Assembly: GCA_028571685.1 (NCBI GenBank)
Contig: CM053141.1
Span: 71,037,833 to 71,101,832 of the forward strand
Source: Heterohyrax brucei
Lineage: Eukaryota; Chordata; Mammalia; Hyracoidea; Procaviidae
Length of the DNA stretch: 64,000 nt
Reading direction: 5' to 3'
This document shows, piece by piece, positions 11,651 to 23,036 of the stretch. The notes below the pieces were generated by a model. That model worked only from the letters and a program-made list of their open reading frames with translations, searched no databases and was not told the origin of the DNA. Position 1 is the stretch's first letter. Every line of letters starts with the position of its first letter. The translations under genes and the position numbers were made by a program.

Positions 11651-12968
11651 TCCACCAAAGTATTTTTGGTTCCTCTGTAGCAGCAGTTTGACTGTTATTT
11701 ATTCAAACTGAAACCAAAGCAGTAGCAGAGTGAATGCATATATCTTTCTATATGTGCACAGAATATCTTGAAAGCATTGATAAGAAATTTGTATAAGAGT
11801 TTGCTTCTGAGGATCATGTCTGTGGAGTCCCTACTATCACTATCAGGTTCAGGAATTCGGTAGAAAACCATTCAGGAACCAGTATTTATTATTTTATTGT
11901 TATCATGTATTATTCAAGAATCATACAGAAAACATTTACTGCGGCAGAAGTAAAGCAAAATGAGCAAAGGGAAAAGACACATGAGGAGAAGTCCGGAGAA
12001 AACCAAGTACAAGCTTCTGGGAGTCACTAAGCATACACTTAATTTAAAATGTGCAAAGTGTGACTACCCAAGAAGACTTGAGCCTAGGAGTCTGAGGTTT
12101 AATCAGGGTTTAGTTATGTAGTCAACCTCCTTAAAATGTACCCTACTTCCAGAGTCAAAGAAAGCAGGTGATCATCATACAGCGTGTTCTTTGTACAGTC
12201 TGAGCACAATAAACTCCCCGTGTTGGTAGGACCACTCCCCTAATCCAAGCTCCCAAACATCAGTCCAGAGGCAACCTTGTAAGCATGCCTTTCTAAGGAC
12301 TGCAGTGTCAGGCCTGCAGTCTCAACTCTGTCCTACACAGAGGGCACCTGAGAGATGAAGCACTTGAGCCGTGAGGGAGATGGATGTTTTTACTATGTAC
12401 CCGTCACATGTTTGGGACATTTTATTTTGTGCATAAATTATCTGTCCCAGAAATACTTTAAATTGTGAAAAATAACTAGCTTCCACCACTCTTAACATAA
12501 AAGTCGTCATATGCTACCTAGTCAACTAAGAACTGTGTGTTCTAATTCCTGGGATGATGTGTCATCTCTTCATTAGAGGTGACATCTGTAGAATTCTCCC
12601 TGCTTGTTGGTAGCTGATGACTAACTGTCTGTTCATCTTCTCAACTCTTCTAAACAGAATGGAGGCCTTTGGTATGAAAGTTGACATATCTAAACTAGTA
12701 GCCGCAGGCTGTGTGATGGTAGTGCAAACTTTGAGCACTATTAATGTTGTGCCTTTGTTTCACATCTGTTCATTGCCCTCAATGGTGTGTGTTGATCACG
12801 CCCCCTTCAGGACTGAATTTTTAGCCTTGGAAAAAAGGTCACCCAATCTGAGTACTGTTTTTAAGTATCTTTTCCAGGTATGCTAAGTGACAGCTGTTCT
12901 TGTTGTGAAGGAAAGTAAGAAGCTAAAAGAGTTTTTAGTGCATTTCTTAGTTCGCGTTAAAATCTACC
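11651..12968. other. Unclassified intronic sequence
   Basis: No recognised gene. The + frame at 12617-12886 starts with an ATG but has no domain, no splice-site logic and no family resemblance. I see no repeat in it. Confidence 0.4.
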
Positions 12969-13382
12969 TATTACAGACTGAATAGTGTCCACTGAAAATA
13001 TGTGTTGTAAATCCTAACCTCTAAGCTTGTGGTTATAATCTCAAGTGGGAATGTGTTGGCTTAGCTATATTACTGATACAGACTAGTATAGGATTGTTTT
13101 AAGTCACTGGCTCTTGAGATATAAAAAAGATGAAACAAGCAAACTAAAGAAGCAGAGATAGGAGAAGAGAGATGCCAAGCCACGTGAAGATTACCCAGCG
13201 GCAGAAGCTCAGAGACACAGAGACCTTCCTCCAGAACCAACAGAGACAAAAATCCTTCCCCTAGAGCCAAAGCCTTCCCCTAGAGCTGATATCCTAAGTT
13301 TGGACTTCTAGCGTCAAAAACTGTGATAAAATAATTTTTTTGTTGCTGTTTTTTAAAGCAACAGCAGTAAGTAACTAAGACA
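12969..13382 (+). mobile_element. MaLR LTR, 5' LTR of an element in LTR-internal-LTR form
   Basis: Begins tattacagactgaatagtgtcc, keeps aatatgtgttgtaaatcc, gccaagccacgtgaagat and the ccttcctccagaacc block, and ends taactaagacag. It closely resembles 14470-14897 in the same orientation, including the gcagaagctcagag segment. Confidence 0.8.
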
Positions 13383-14469
13383 GAATTTGATGGTGGGAGT
13401 AGGGTGCTGTTGTAGCAAATGCCTGTAATGAAAAAGTGGCTTTCAAATTCAATAATGGGTGGAAGCAGAAAGAATTTTAATGTGCCTCATAGTGAAAGTG
13501 GAGCTCTGGTGGTCCAGTGGTTAAGAGGGTGGCTGTTAACCAAAAGGTTGGCAGTTGTTCCTTAGGAACCCTGTGGGACAGTTTACTCTGCCCTATAGAG
13601 TCACTATAAGTTGAAACTGACTTGATGGAATTTTTTATTTTTTAGTAGTAAATGCCTAGATTTCCTCAAAAAGACTGTAGAATTATGGACATCAAAGGCA
13701 GTTCTGGCAAGGGTTGAGAAGGAAGTGAGGACAGTTATGAAAAAAGCCTGTATTAGAGGATATGTATGACACCAGAAAAATAATGTTGCAAGAAATATGG
13801 ACATTAAATGTGCTTCTGATGAGGCTTTAAAAGAAAAAGATGGGCATGTGATTGGACAGTGGAGGTTGGAAAGTTGCAAAGAACTTGTTTGAATTATGTT
13901 TACATGTTTGGTGGAAGGTCGAACCTATAAATGATGAACTTGAATGTCTGGCAGAGGGCATTTCTAAGCAAAATCTTAAAGGCTTTGTGATTTCACCTTG
14001 CCACTTATAATAAAATGCTAGAGGACAGAGATGGACATGAAAATGACCTGTGCAAGATGAAAACAAAACTTAAAAGATTTGGAAAACTCTGGTCTTAGAG
14101 AACTGGAGATTATTTTCTAACTTTGAGAGCTAATGTAGATTGTTGTGCTGGGTTTTGGACTTGCTGAGTATGCATTGTCCTTTCTTTCCCTCTCGTTTCT
14201 CCCGTTTGTGCTAGAAAAGGCTGCCTTATGCACATTCCACCATTGTATTTTGGAAACACATAACTCATAGTCTAGACTGCACAGTTCACAGACGAAGAAG
14301 AATTTTGTCCCAGGATGGAGTATGCCTACAGGGCCACCAACATTTGACGTAGGTGTTTCAGGAGGTGAAATTTTGGACTGAAGATTACTTAGGGCTTCAG
14401 GAATGATGTGGTGGGCTGCATGTATTTTTGTCTGGCATGGACATAGTTTGGGGGGGCCAAAGAGTAAAA
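13383..14469 (+). mobile_element. MaLR internal region
   Basis: Directly after the LTR come aatttgatggtgggagtagg, gctgttgtagcaaatgcc, aaaaagtggctttcaaattc and gaaatatggacattaaatg. These are the characteristic blocks of MST/MLT1-type internal sequence. About 1.09 kb including a nested AfroSINE. Like other MaLR internal regions it has no usable reading frame. Confidence 0.75.
13500..13640 (+). mobile_element. AfroSINE nested in the MaLR internal region
   Basis: ggagctctggtggtccagtg, taaccaaaaggttggcag, gactctgccctatagagtcac-like middle, then the tail tgaaactgacttgatgg and a T-rich end. It interrupts the MaLR internal sequence and so is younger than it. The middle carries a deletion of roughly 15 bases relative to full copies. 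Confidence 0.9.
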
Positions 14470-14897
14470 TGCTATGGATTAAATTGTGTCCCACCAAAAT
14501 ATGTGTTATATATCTAAACTGTGTTGTTATAATCCCATTTAGAAATGGGTTGTCTTTGTTAGGTTAATGAGGCAGATAGTGTAGGGTGTGTTTTTAGTCA
14601 GTTTCTCTTAAGATATTAAAAAGATTTTTTAAAAAAATATACTAAAAGAAGCAGAGATGGGAAAAGATGGATACCAAGCCACATGAAGGCTGCTCAGGAG
14701 CAGAAGCTCAGAGAGACAAGGACCTTCCTTGAGAGCCAACAGGGAGAGATTTTCCCTAGAGCCAAAGCCTTCTCCTACAGCCAGCATCTTACATTAGGAC
14801 TTCTAGCCTCCTAAAGTGTGAGAAAATAAATTGTGTTTATTAAAACCACTCATTTGTGGTATTTCTGTTACAGTGGTAGCACTAGGTAAGTAAGACA
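14470..14897 (+). mobile_element. MaLR LTR, 3' LTR of the same element
   Basis: Starts tgctatggattaaattgtgtc and ends ctaggtaagtaagaca. It has the internal blocks accaagccacatgaaggctg, gcagaagctcagagagac and ccctagagccaaagcc in common with the 5' LTR at 12969-13382. The polyadenylation-type signal aataaa is present (near 14826). Confidence 0.85.
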
Positions 14898-15275
14898 CTC
14901 TCTAAATGCCATTGACTTAATGTTTATTGTTCTTTTTATTATCCATCCTGAAGGTTATCAATAATAACCATGCTTTAAAAGAAAAATCATTCAACCAGTT
15001 GACAGACAGCAATACACTTTTGGAAGCATCCCTCTAGAGCTTATGTTAGAAAAATGAAAGAAATATTTTTTTAAAGAAAATAGTTTTTTAAAGCTAACTG
15101 TGAAAAACAATGTGTGTGTATCCATTTGTTCTGCTGAGTATCTACTGTGTACTTTGAGACATACACAGATGAATAGAAACTGTCGTTGTACTTGGAGAGC
15201 TTATAGCCTAGTGAGAAACTAGACCTGTAAACACATAATTGTGCTACAGTAATGGTTGTTTTCATAGAGGTGTAT
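14898..15275. other. Unclassified; possible L2 relic on the minus strand
   Basis: 15120-15250 has the order of a reversed L2 3' segment (ctgagtatctactgtgtac, ttggagagcttatagcc), but it is too diverged for a firm call. The rest shows nothing. Confidence 0.35.
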
Positions 15276-15433
15276 ACCCACTGCCCACCAAGTCAATTCC
15301 TACTCACAGTGACCCTATAGGACAGACTAAAACTGTCCCATAGAGTTTCCAGGGAGCTCCTGGTGAATTTGAACTGCGAACCTTTTTGGTTAGCAGCCAC
15401 AGAACTTAACCACTATGCTACCAGGGTTTCCAT
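15276..15433 (-). mobile_element. AfroSINE with visible target-site duplication
   Basis: The tail starts at the left (cactgcccaccaagtcaattcc) and the head ends at the right (ccactatgctaccagggtttc). Flanking copies of about 14 bases, catagaggtgtata on the left (15264) and catagaggcataca on the right (15431), differ by two substitutions and look like the target-site duplication. The right copy abuts a mariner end. Confidence 0.92.
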
Positions 15434-15439
15434 AGAGGC

Positions 15440-15617
15440 ATACAGGAGGTCTGACAGCTGTGTTTGCAAACTCACCCTAGAAAAAGTGCTGCATACCTCA
15501 TTGCTGAATATCACTGTGGTTGCTTTCCTCTTACTCCCCTTGGGAAGCTGTGCACCGAAATACCAGCACATGGTCCACCCTTCAAAGCAAATTTGGATCT
15601 CTTTTTTGACTTGAAAG
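15440..15617 (+). mobile_element. Mariner-type DNA transposon, one terminal region
   Basis: caggaggtctgacagctgtg, then tttgcaaactcaccctagaa, tacctcattgctgaatatcac, ccccttgggaagctgtgcac and ccacccttcaaagc. The same blocks form both ends of the element at 21192-21736. Only one terminal region of about 175 bases survives; no transposase remains. Confidence 0.8.
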
Positions 15618-15884
15618 ATGAACAAAATTTTTGTAGGCAGAGGAGGCACAGGGAACAGGATGTGCAAAAGCAATGAGCTGTAACAGATGATGGCACCTGG
15701 GAGCTTAAGGTGTATCAATATTTCTAACAAGTACATCTTTTGCTGTTAGTGGAGTATAAACCATGAGGAGATAGGTGTGAAGGGATGAGGTGGGAGAGAT
15801 ACCAATGACTGCCTCATAAAGTATTCTATTTAAAGGGATTTTGATTTTCCTGTTCAGTGCTTCTTAGACTTTAAGAATCACCTT
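15618..15884. other. Unclassified spacer between mariner and RTE
   Basis: About 270 bases without a recognised feature. Confidence 0.4.
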
Positions 15885-17945
15885 TACTACTCATCTGTCA
15901 GTTTGGTACATTGTGGTGGCTTGCATGTTGCTGTGATGCTGAAAGCTATGCCACCAGTATTAGAAATGCAGGAAGGGCCACCCATGGTGAAAAGGATTCA
16001 GTAAAGCTTCCAGAGTAAAACAGACTAGGAAGAAGGGCATGGCCGTGTACTTCTAGGGAAAACAAACAACCAACTAAAAAACTCATCAGTGAAAAATTTA
16101 TGAATAGCAGCAGAAGATTGTCTCATATACTTCAGAAGATGAGCCTCTCACATTGGAAGGCACTCAAAATACCACTTTCCTTAAAGTAGAGTTCACCTTA
16201 ATGATGTGGAGTAGAGCTCTTCGAAACTTGATTTACTGATGTGCCAGGACTTAGATGAAACAGCTGCAGAATCCATTAATAATCAAAATGTGGAATGCAG
16301 AAAGTATGAATTTAGGAAAACTGGAAGCTGTCAGAAATGAAGTGGGACATATAAAGATCAGTTTCCTAGGCATTAGTGAGCAGAAATGGACTGGTATTGA
16401 CCATTCCTGGTCTACTTTACTGGAAATGACAAATTGAAGAGGATTGGTGTCTCATTCTTCATCAATAAGCACATTTCAAAATATATCCTAAGTATAAGGC
16501 TGTCAGTGATAGAATAATATCCGTACCACTATTATTCAAATTTATATACCATCCACTAATATTAAAAATGAAAAAAGTCAAGATATTTATTAACTTTTGC
16601 AGTCTGAAATTGATCGAACATTCAGTGAAGCTGTATATATAATTACTGGTGATTGGAATGCAGAAGATGGAAATAAAGATCTTTAGTTGGAAAATATGGC
16701 CTTGGTGATAGAAATGGTGCCAGAGATCACATGATAGAATTTTGTAAGACCAGTGACTTACACACTGCAGATATCTTTGTTCAACAATGTAAATGGTGAC
16801 TATACATGTAGATCTTGCTGGATAGAATAAGCAGGAATCAAACTGCATACATCTGTAGAAAGAATGTACATTTTCACTCTGTCATAATAACAATAAAAAA
16901 AAAAGATGAAAAAGGTCAATGTCATCCATTTGGAAAAAGTCAGTGGCTCCCTGGGAACAGAACATCAGTTGCCCTGATGCAAGTTCCAGTTGGAGCTGAA
17001 GAAAGTTAAAACAAGGCCACAGGAGTTGAAATAAGACCTTAAATATATCCCGGTTGCATTTAGAGACCATCTCAAGAATAAATTTGACACATTGAACACC
17101 AATGACTGAAGAACAGATAAGTTGTAGGATGATGTCTAGGACACACAATGTGAAGAAATCCAAAGATCATAAAGAAGACAAGAAAAAAAGGAAAGACCAT
17201 AACGGATGTCAGAAGACACTGTAAAATTTGCTCTTGTACTTAGAATAGTGAAAGCATATGGAAAAATCTTGAACAGATGATTTCAAAGGGCAGCTCAAAA
17301 AGACAATGTAAAGTATTATAATGAAATATGCGAAAACCTGGTGTCACAAAATGAGAAGAGCACACTCAGCATTTCTCAAGCTGAAAGAAGCAGAGAAGAA
17401 ATTAAAGACTTGAGATATAATATTGAAAGTTTTTAAAGGAAAATATTGAATGACACAGGAAGCATTGAAAGAAGATGGAAGAAACACAAATTCATTGTAC
17501 TGAAACAAATTGAGTTAGCTGTTTCAGGAGATAGCATGTGCTTCAAGAACCAATGGTACTGAAAGAAGGACTCCGAGGTGTGCTGAAACTCCAGGAATTG
17601 ATGTAGTATCAGTTGAGATGTTGGAACAAAAGCATGTAATACTGGAAGTGCTTACCTGTCTATGCCAAGAAATTTGTAAGACAGCTACCTGACCATCCAA
17701 CTGGAAGAGATCCATATTTGTGTCCATTGCTAAGAAAGGTAATCTGACAGAATGCAGAAATTAAAAATACCATTAATATCAGCTGCAAGTAAAATTTTTC
17801 TGAAGGTCATTCAAAGGTGGTTGCAGCAGTACGTCAACAGAAAACTGCCAGAAATTCAAGCTGCATTCAGAAGAGGACACAAAACAAAGGATGTCGTTGC
17901 TGATGTCAGATGGATGTTGGCTGCACATAGAGAATAGCAGGCAGA
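15885..17945 (+). mobile_element. RTE (BovB-related) LINE, 5' region through endonuclease into RT
   Basis: Starts with the RTE 5' region (ctactcatctgtcagtttg, ctgtgatgctgaaagctatg). The endonuclease start follows near 16285: WNAESMNLGKLEAVRNEVG, then FLGISEQKWTG. Further endonuclease blocks are readable at 16500-16860 (including ttactggtgattggaatgcag, the T-G-D-W-N-A motif). The linker comes next, then RT up to KLPEIQAAFRRGHKTKD and VRWMLAAHRE near 17930. It stops abruptly where a minus-strand RTE begins. Many stops and frameshifts mean it cannot be active. Confidence 0.9.
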
Positions 17946-17947
17946 TG

Positions 17948-19505
17948 ATGTTACTAGGTTCTGTTAAGTCAATTCCTCCTCATACTGACTCTGTACAACA
18001 AAAATGAGACTCTTAACACATCTTGCACCGTCCTCAAACTTGTGTGTCAGCCTATTACTGCAGCCATGCTCTCAGTCCATCTTGTCAGGGGTCTGTCCCT
18101 TTTTCACTGACCCTCTACGTTACCAAGATTGATGTCCTTCTCCAAGGATGATGCCTTCTGTTAGCATATCCTATGTATGTGAGAGAAGGTCTCACCATGC
18201 TCATAAAGGATCACTCTGGCCTTATTCTTCCAAGACACACGTGCTCATTCTTCTGACCGCCAAGCCAAGTGCCGTCGAGTCGGATCCGACAGTTGGTGTT
18301 AAATTCAGTATTCTTTGCTAATACCTTAATTCAAAGGTACAAATTCTTTTTCAGTCTTCACTATTCATTGTCCAGCTTTTGCATGCTTATGAGGCCATTG
18401 AAAATACCATAGCTTGGGTCAGATGTACTTTAGCCCTCAAACTGATATTTTTGGTTTTTAACACTAAAGAGGTCTTTTGCAGCAGATTTGCCCAATACAG
18501 CGTGTCATTTGATTTCTTGGCTGCGGCTTCTGTGGACATTGATTTGTGGGTCCAAGTAAAATTACGTCTTTCACAACTTCATTTTTTCCCCTCATTTGTC
18601 ATGATGTTGTTCACTGGTCCAGTTCTAACGATTTTTGTTTTATTTATGTTGAAGTAAAATCCACATTGACGATGATAATCTTTGGTCTTCATCAGTATTT
18701 TAAGTCCTTTTGTCTTCAGCAGACAAAGCTGTAAATTTTATATAATACAGGTTGTTAGTAAATATTCCACAAATCCTGATGTCATGTTGCTCTTCATATG
18801 GTCTAGCTTCTCAGATTATTTGCCCAGCATACACATTAAATAAGTATGGTGAAAGGATGTAGCTCTGAGGCACACCTCTCATGATTTTAAATCACACAGT
18901 GTCCTCTTGTTCTGTTCAAACAACTTCCTCTTTATCTATTTACAGGTTCTGTGTGAGAGCAGCTAAGTGTTCTCTCATTCCCATTCTCCACAATGTTACC
19001 TATAATTTTTATGATCCTCACTGTCACATGCTTCTGCGTAGTCAATAAAACACAGGAAAATACCCTTCTGCTCTTCTCTCCTTTCAGCCAGTATCCACCT
19101 GGCATTAGCAATGACATCTCCTGCTCTAAATCATCTTCTGAATTGAGCTTGGATTTCTGGCAGTTGCCTTTCTGTGTACTGCTGCAAGCACTCTTGAATG
19201 GTCTTCAGCAAAATTTTTTAATTGTATGTGATATTAATCATATTATTTGATAATTTCTGTATTCTGTTGAATCACTTTTGTTTTGAATGGGCACAAATAC
19301 AGATCTTTTGCAGTCAGTTGACCACGTAACTGTCTTCCCAATTTCTGGAATAGACAGAACACTTTCAGCACTACATCCGTTTGTTGAAACATCTTAATTG
19401 GTGTTCTTTCAATTCCTGAAGCCTTATTTTTTCCACTGCATCCTGAACTTCTGCCTTTAATATCACTGGTTTTTGATCATATGGTACCTCCTGAAGTGAA
19501 TGAAA
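17948..19505 (-). mobile_element. RTE LINE, RT domain to 3' end, facing the previous copy
   Basis: The 3' terminus is at the left (gttactaggttctgttaagtc, tactgactctgtacaac). The minus strand then reads through the C-terminal region and the RT domain to ttttgatcatatggtacctcc near 19475. It is 5'-truncated there. It overlaps the + copy in element coordinates (both contain the RT start), so it is a separate insertion. It carries a short foreign-looking insert at 18256-18296. Confidence 0.88.
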
Positions 19506-20310
19506 GCTGACCAATTCTAGTCTCATGAAAATACAAGTTTGTATGTAGTAGGGAGGGGGAAAGTAATCCTAAATTATAGATAATATAATTCTTTGGAATT
19601 AAAAATATCACTTTTTTTTTACTGCATAGTTATCTGGCTAATATTAAAATGGAGCTTTCTTTTCAAGAGTACAAGGTATTTTTGAGCAATCAATGAAGAA
19701 AGGTTTCATTATATAGCACAATGGAGGGGAGCAGGCCTGGAATTCAAAATATACACATAAAATGCTCAGGATGACAGTTCTGCAGATAATAATGCACATA
19801 TCCAACCAAAAGCAAGGCACTTCATAAATTTACAACACAGGCAGCTTTGAAAATGCCCATTTCCCCAGTCACCATAGACAGGTAAAGGATATATGTCTAG
19901 GAAACATAGGAATTTTTCATTTTTATATTATAAAATTTCTAGGAATAGAAAGGACTTCTTTCTTAAGGCAATTTTAGTATTTTCAGGGTTTGCAGAATTT
20001 TTATATATGCATTTTATTTTGCACATCAAAAAATGTCAATTTCATGAAAATGTCAGAGTAAAAGTATGTGTTCTTGTTTGTAAACTCTTCAAAGTATTCT
20101 TAAATTCTAAGGACCTTGAACTTTATCAAGATTCTATGATACGTGTGGTTTGTTGTTGTTTTTATTCCTGTATATTTTATTCATATGTATCCCTATACAT
20201 TATATTTTAAATGAAGGCTACAGATCTATTCCATTTTTTTCTGATTATTATTACTATTATTTTAAACATTATTTTGGGAGCATTTCCCTTTTATTATACC
20301 TTCTTTAAAA
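19506..20310. other. Unclassified AT-rich sequence
   Basis: No gene or named repeat is visible. It does not contain the missing 3' part of the + strand RTE that breaks off at 17945. Confidence 0.4.
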
Positions 20311-20810
20311 CATTGTATTAGTTTGGCTGCTATAGCAAGTCACAACTAAACTTGGTGTCTTAGGATGATATGTATTTATTTTACAATTCTGGAGGTTACA
20401 AGTCCTAAATCAGCTTCATTGGGCTGAAATCAAGGTGGTCAGAGGGCTGAGCTCCTTGAGGAGGCCTAGGAGAGAATCTACTGCCCTGCCTTTTTCAGCC
20501 TCTGGAGATGCACTCTTCACATTCCTTGACCACTAGCCTCTTCTTCCTTTTTGAAGACTGAAGCATACCGTCTTGCTTCAGTGCATATGGGTCATAGTCT
20601 TCTCTGTAGTGAAATCTACCTCAGCCTTATGCTCATGAGGACACTTGTGAGTACATTTTACAACTCACCTTGATCATCCTGGATAATTTCCCCATCTTAA
20701 GATCCTTAATCACATCTGCAAAATTTCTTTTGCCATATAAGGCACGTGTTCATGGGTTTCTAGGATTAAGACCTGGATATATTTGGGGGTTATTATTTAG
20801 CCTACAACAG
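20311..20810 (-). mobile_element. MaLR (MLT1-like) LTR
   Basis: Plus-strand reading: attgtattagtttggctgc, tacaattctggaggttacaag, tcctggataatttccccatc, tcacatctgcaaaatttc, then attatttagcctacaacag at the right. This is a reversed MLT1-type LTR with both ends recognisable, about 500 bases. Confidence 0.75.
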
Positions 20811-21191
20811 TCTTCTTGAATGATTTTATGATAATCACTTTATGATTGCTTTAAGATTTCTTAGCCTGGGATTTATTGTGCCTTTAGGGGTTCCTGTACC
20901 CTTCTCTTGTACTTTTAAGTTTCTCCTCTTAGTATTATGCTATTACAAGGCATTCTAAGATTAGTATGCTAACTTTTTGTGCGCATATTTGATTATAATC
21001 TTTGTATAGAACTTGTATAATCTTTGTAGAAGATGGAACTATGGTTCAAATATTTATGTTCATGTGTATATGTACACACAAATGCCTGTGTGAATTTCTA
21101 TGTGCACATGTATATACACTACATACTTATATGTGTGTATGTATATACATGTATTTGTATAGATACATATACTAGTAAGTATACATGTGTG
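20811..21191. other. Unclassified, with a short (TATG/TG)-rich stretch
   Basis: 21050-21190 is rich in alternating atgtgtatatacac words. No gene seen. Confidence 0.5.
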
Positions 21192-21736
21192 TGAGGTGTG
21201 GCAATTAAGTCCTCAAAGTTAATTGTTCTAATTAGACATGCCTCATTGCTGAATATGACTGCAGTCACCTTCAAGGTACTCTCCTTGGGAACCTATGCAC
21301 CAATACCAGTGCCTAGTCCGCCTTTCAAAGTAATTTTGGAACTCTCCGAAATGTCCATCGCACACAGTGGTATGATGGCAAGTTCATGAACTTAGTTGTG
21401 TAGTTATCTGTGAGGGAGTTTTTAGCCAGTAAACAAGTACCTGTATTGGAACACCTGATCTGGCCCCCAGTGACTTTTTTCTCTACCTGAAGATAAGGGA
21501 AATATTGAGAGAAGACATATGGATGACATTCACAACATCAAGGATAATATGGCAACAGCTCTGATGGCCATTCCAGCAAGAGTTCCACAATTGCTTCAAA
21601 GGGTGGACTAGGCACTGGCATCAGTGCGTATCTTCCCAAAGGGAGTACTTTGAAGGTACCCATGGTAATATTCAGCAATGAGGTATGTGACACTTTTTCT
21701 AGAATGAGTTTGCAAACTTAATTGGCAGTCCTTATG
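21192..21736 (+). mobile_element. Deleted mariner-class DNA transposon with transposase C-terminal remnant
   Basis: The two ends are inverted copies of each other over about 150 bases: left tgaggtgtggcaattaagtc to ccttgggaacctatgcacc, right as its complement ending attggcagtccttat. Between them lies a transposase remnant on the + strand near 21449-21530, reading PDLAPSDFFLYLKIRE. This matches the last catalytic-aspartate block of mariner transposases (D-L-A-P-S-D). The element is about 545 bases against roughly 1.3 kb for intact mariners, so it is internally deleted. The ends resemble mariners I know from ruminants; horizontal origin is inference. Confidence 0.82.
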
Positions 21737-22580
21737 TACGTATATGAGGGTTTTCTTTTCGTTTTCCATATTACTTTCTGGAAACTTGGTAGAGAGCACT
21801 CACCTCTCCCAATTCTCACCAATGTATTGTTTTTAATTTTTGCCAATTACACAATATTTGATTGATGTTTTAGTTGCATTTCTATGATAAGTATTCAAAG
21901 TGAACATTTCATGCCTAACTTTATATTTATTCCTATGAGTTAGTATTTCTTTTGAATTTTTTGTCAATATGAGAATGATATGTCTTAATGAATATAAGTA
22001 CCGAAGCTTGCTTGAGAACTCCTCAGTCAAAAACATCTCCTGTCCTCACTGACATATTATCATCTGGTTGTGGGAATAACTGTATCAGCTTTAACGATGA
22101 GACAAAATTCTGATTGCTTCAGAAGCATGGTTGCCACCTCTCTCTTAGTCTGCTCTTATGTGATGTTTTAATGGAAATCCTTGCATCTCCTTTTAGTGGG
22201 ATAATTTTCCATAGCCTTAGATGTCTGACCTGGAAAGGTACTCAAGAAAAGACAAACTGGTAAATTAACCTTAGTCTTATGTTACAGAAAGGTCTTGGTG
22301 TCAGCTAGTAATGGGCTAAATATAATCACACTGACCCACTTAAACCAAATTGACACCTCTTATAATTGCACTGTAATTCATGCTCAGGAGTTGTATAAGA
22401 AATGATGTATTTTACACCCAAGCTTCTGGAGCAAGAAACAGCATGTCCTTGAACTTAATACCAGGTAGAGAGTGTAATGCAATGACTGATAATTGGTGTT
22501 CACTGTTAACATCAAAAAGCATTTAACATTTAATCAGCTATATTTATGTATCTATTTATGTAGGTATATGCTATAAAGAC
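21737..22580. other. Unclassified intronic sequence
   Basis: AT-rich, no named repeat or gene. Confidence 0.4.
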
Positions 22581-22750
22581 AAAAAAAAAACAAAAAGAAA
22601 ATTGCCATCGAGTCAATTCTGACTCATAGCAACGTATAGGACAGAGCGGAACTGCCCCATTGAGTTTCCAGGGAACGCCTACTGGATTCAAGCTGCTGAC
22701 CTTTTAGTTAGAAGCTGTTGTACTTAACCAGTATACCACCAGGGTTTCCA
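22581..22750 (-). mobile_element. AfroSINE
   Basis: A-rich stretch, then attgccatcgagtcaattct, cgtataggacagagcgg, gctgaccttttagttag and taccaccagggtttcc. Near full length, minus strand. Confidence 0.94.
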
Positions 22751-22884
22751 TGATGGTAGATGTATACTACATACGTATATACACACGTATGCAATTTGAT
22801 GTATGCGTGGTATCTTTTATTTAGTTTTGAGATTTTGAAATCTGAGACAGTAGCATTACTGCCTAACAAGTACCAAAAGAAAAG

Positions 22885-23036
22885 CAAACCCCCCCAAACC
22901 AAATCCATTGCCGTTGAGTTGATTCCAGCTCATAACAATACTATAGGACAGAGGAGAACTCCCCCATAGGGTTTCCAAGGAGTACCTGACAGATACGAGC
23001 TGCTGTAGCACTTAACCACTATGCCACCATGGTTTT
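22885..23036 (-). mobile_element. AfroSINE
   Basis: aaacccccccaaaccaaatcc, attgccgttgagttgattcc, tataggacagaggagaac, then cactatgccaccatgg. It lacks the accttttggttagcag segment through a small deletion. Confidence 0.93.

Noticed and set aside
12617-12886. 89-codon + strand frame in unique sequence
   Set aside because: No recognisable domain, no conserved start context and no splice sites that would make it an exon.
15885-19505. Twin-priming inversion of a single RTE
   Set aside because: The 3' tail of the minus copy lies in the middle and both copies include the RT start, so one inverted insertion cannot explain it.
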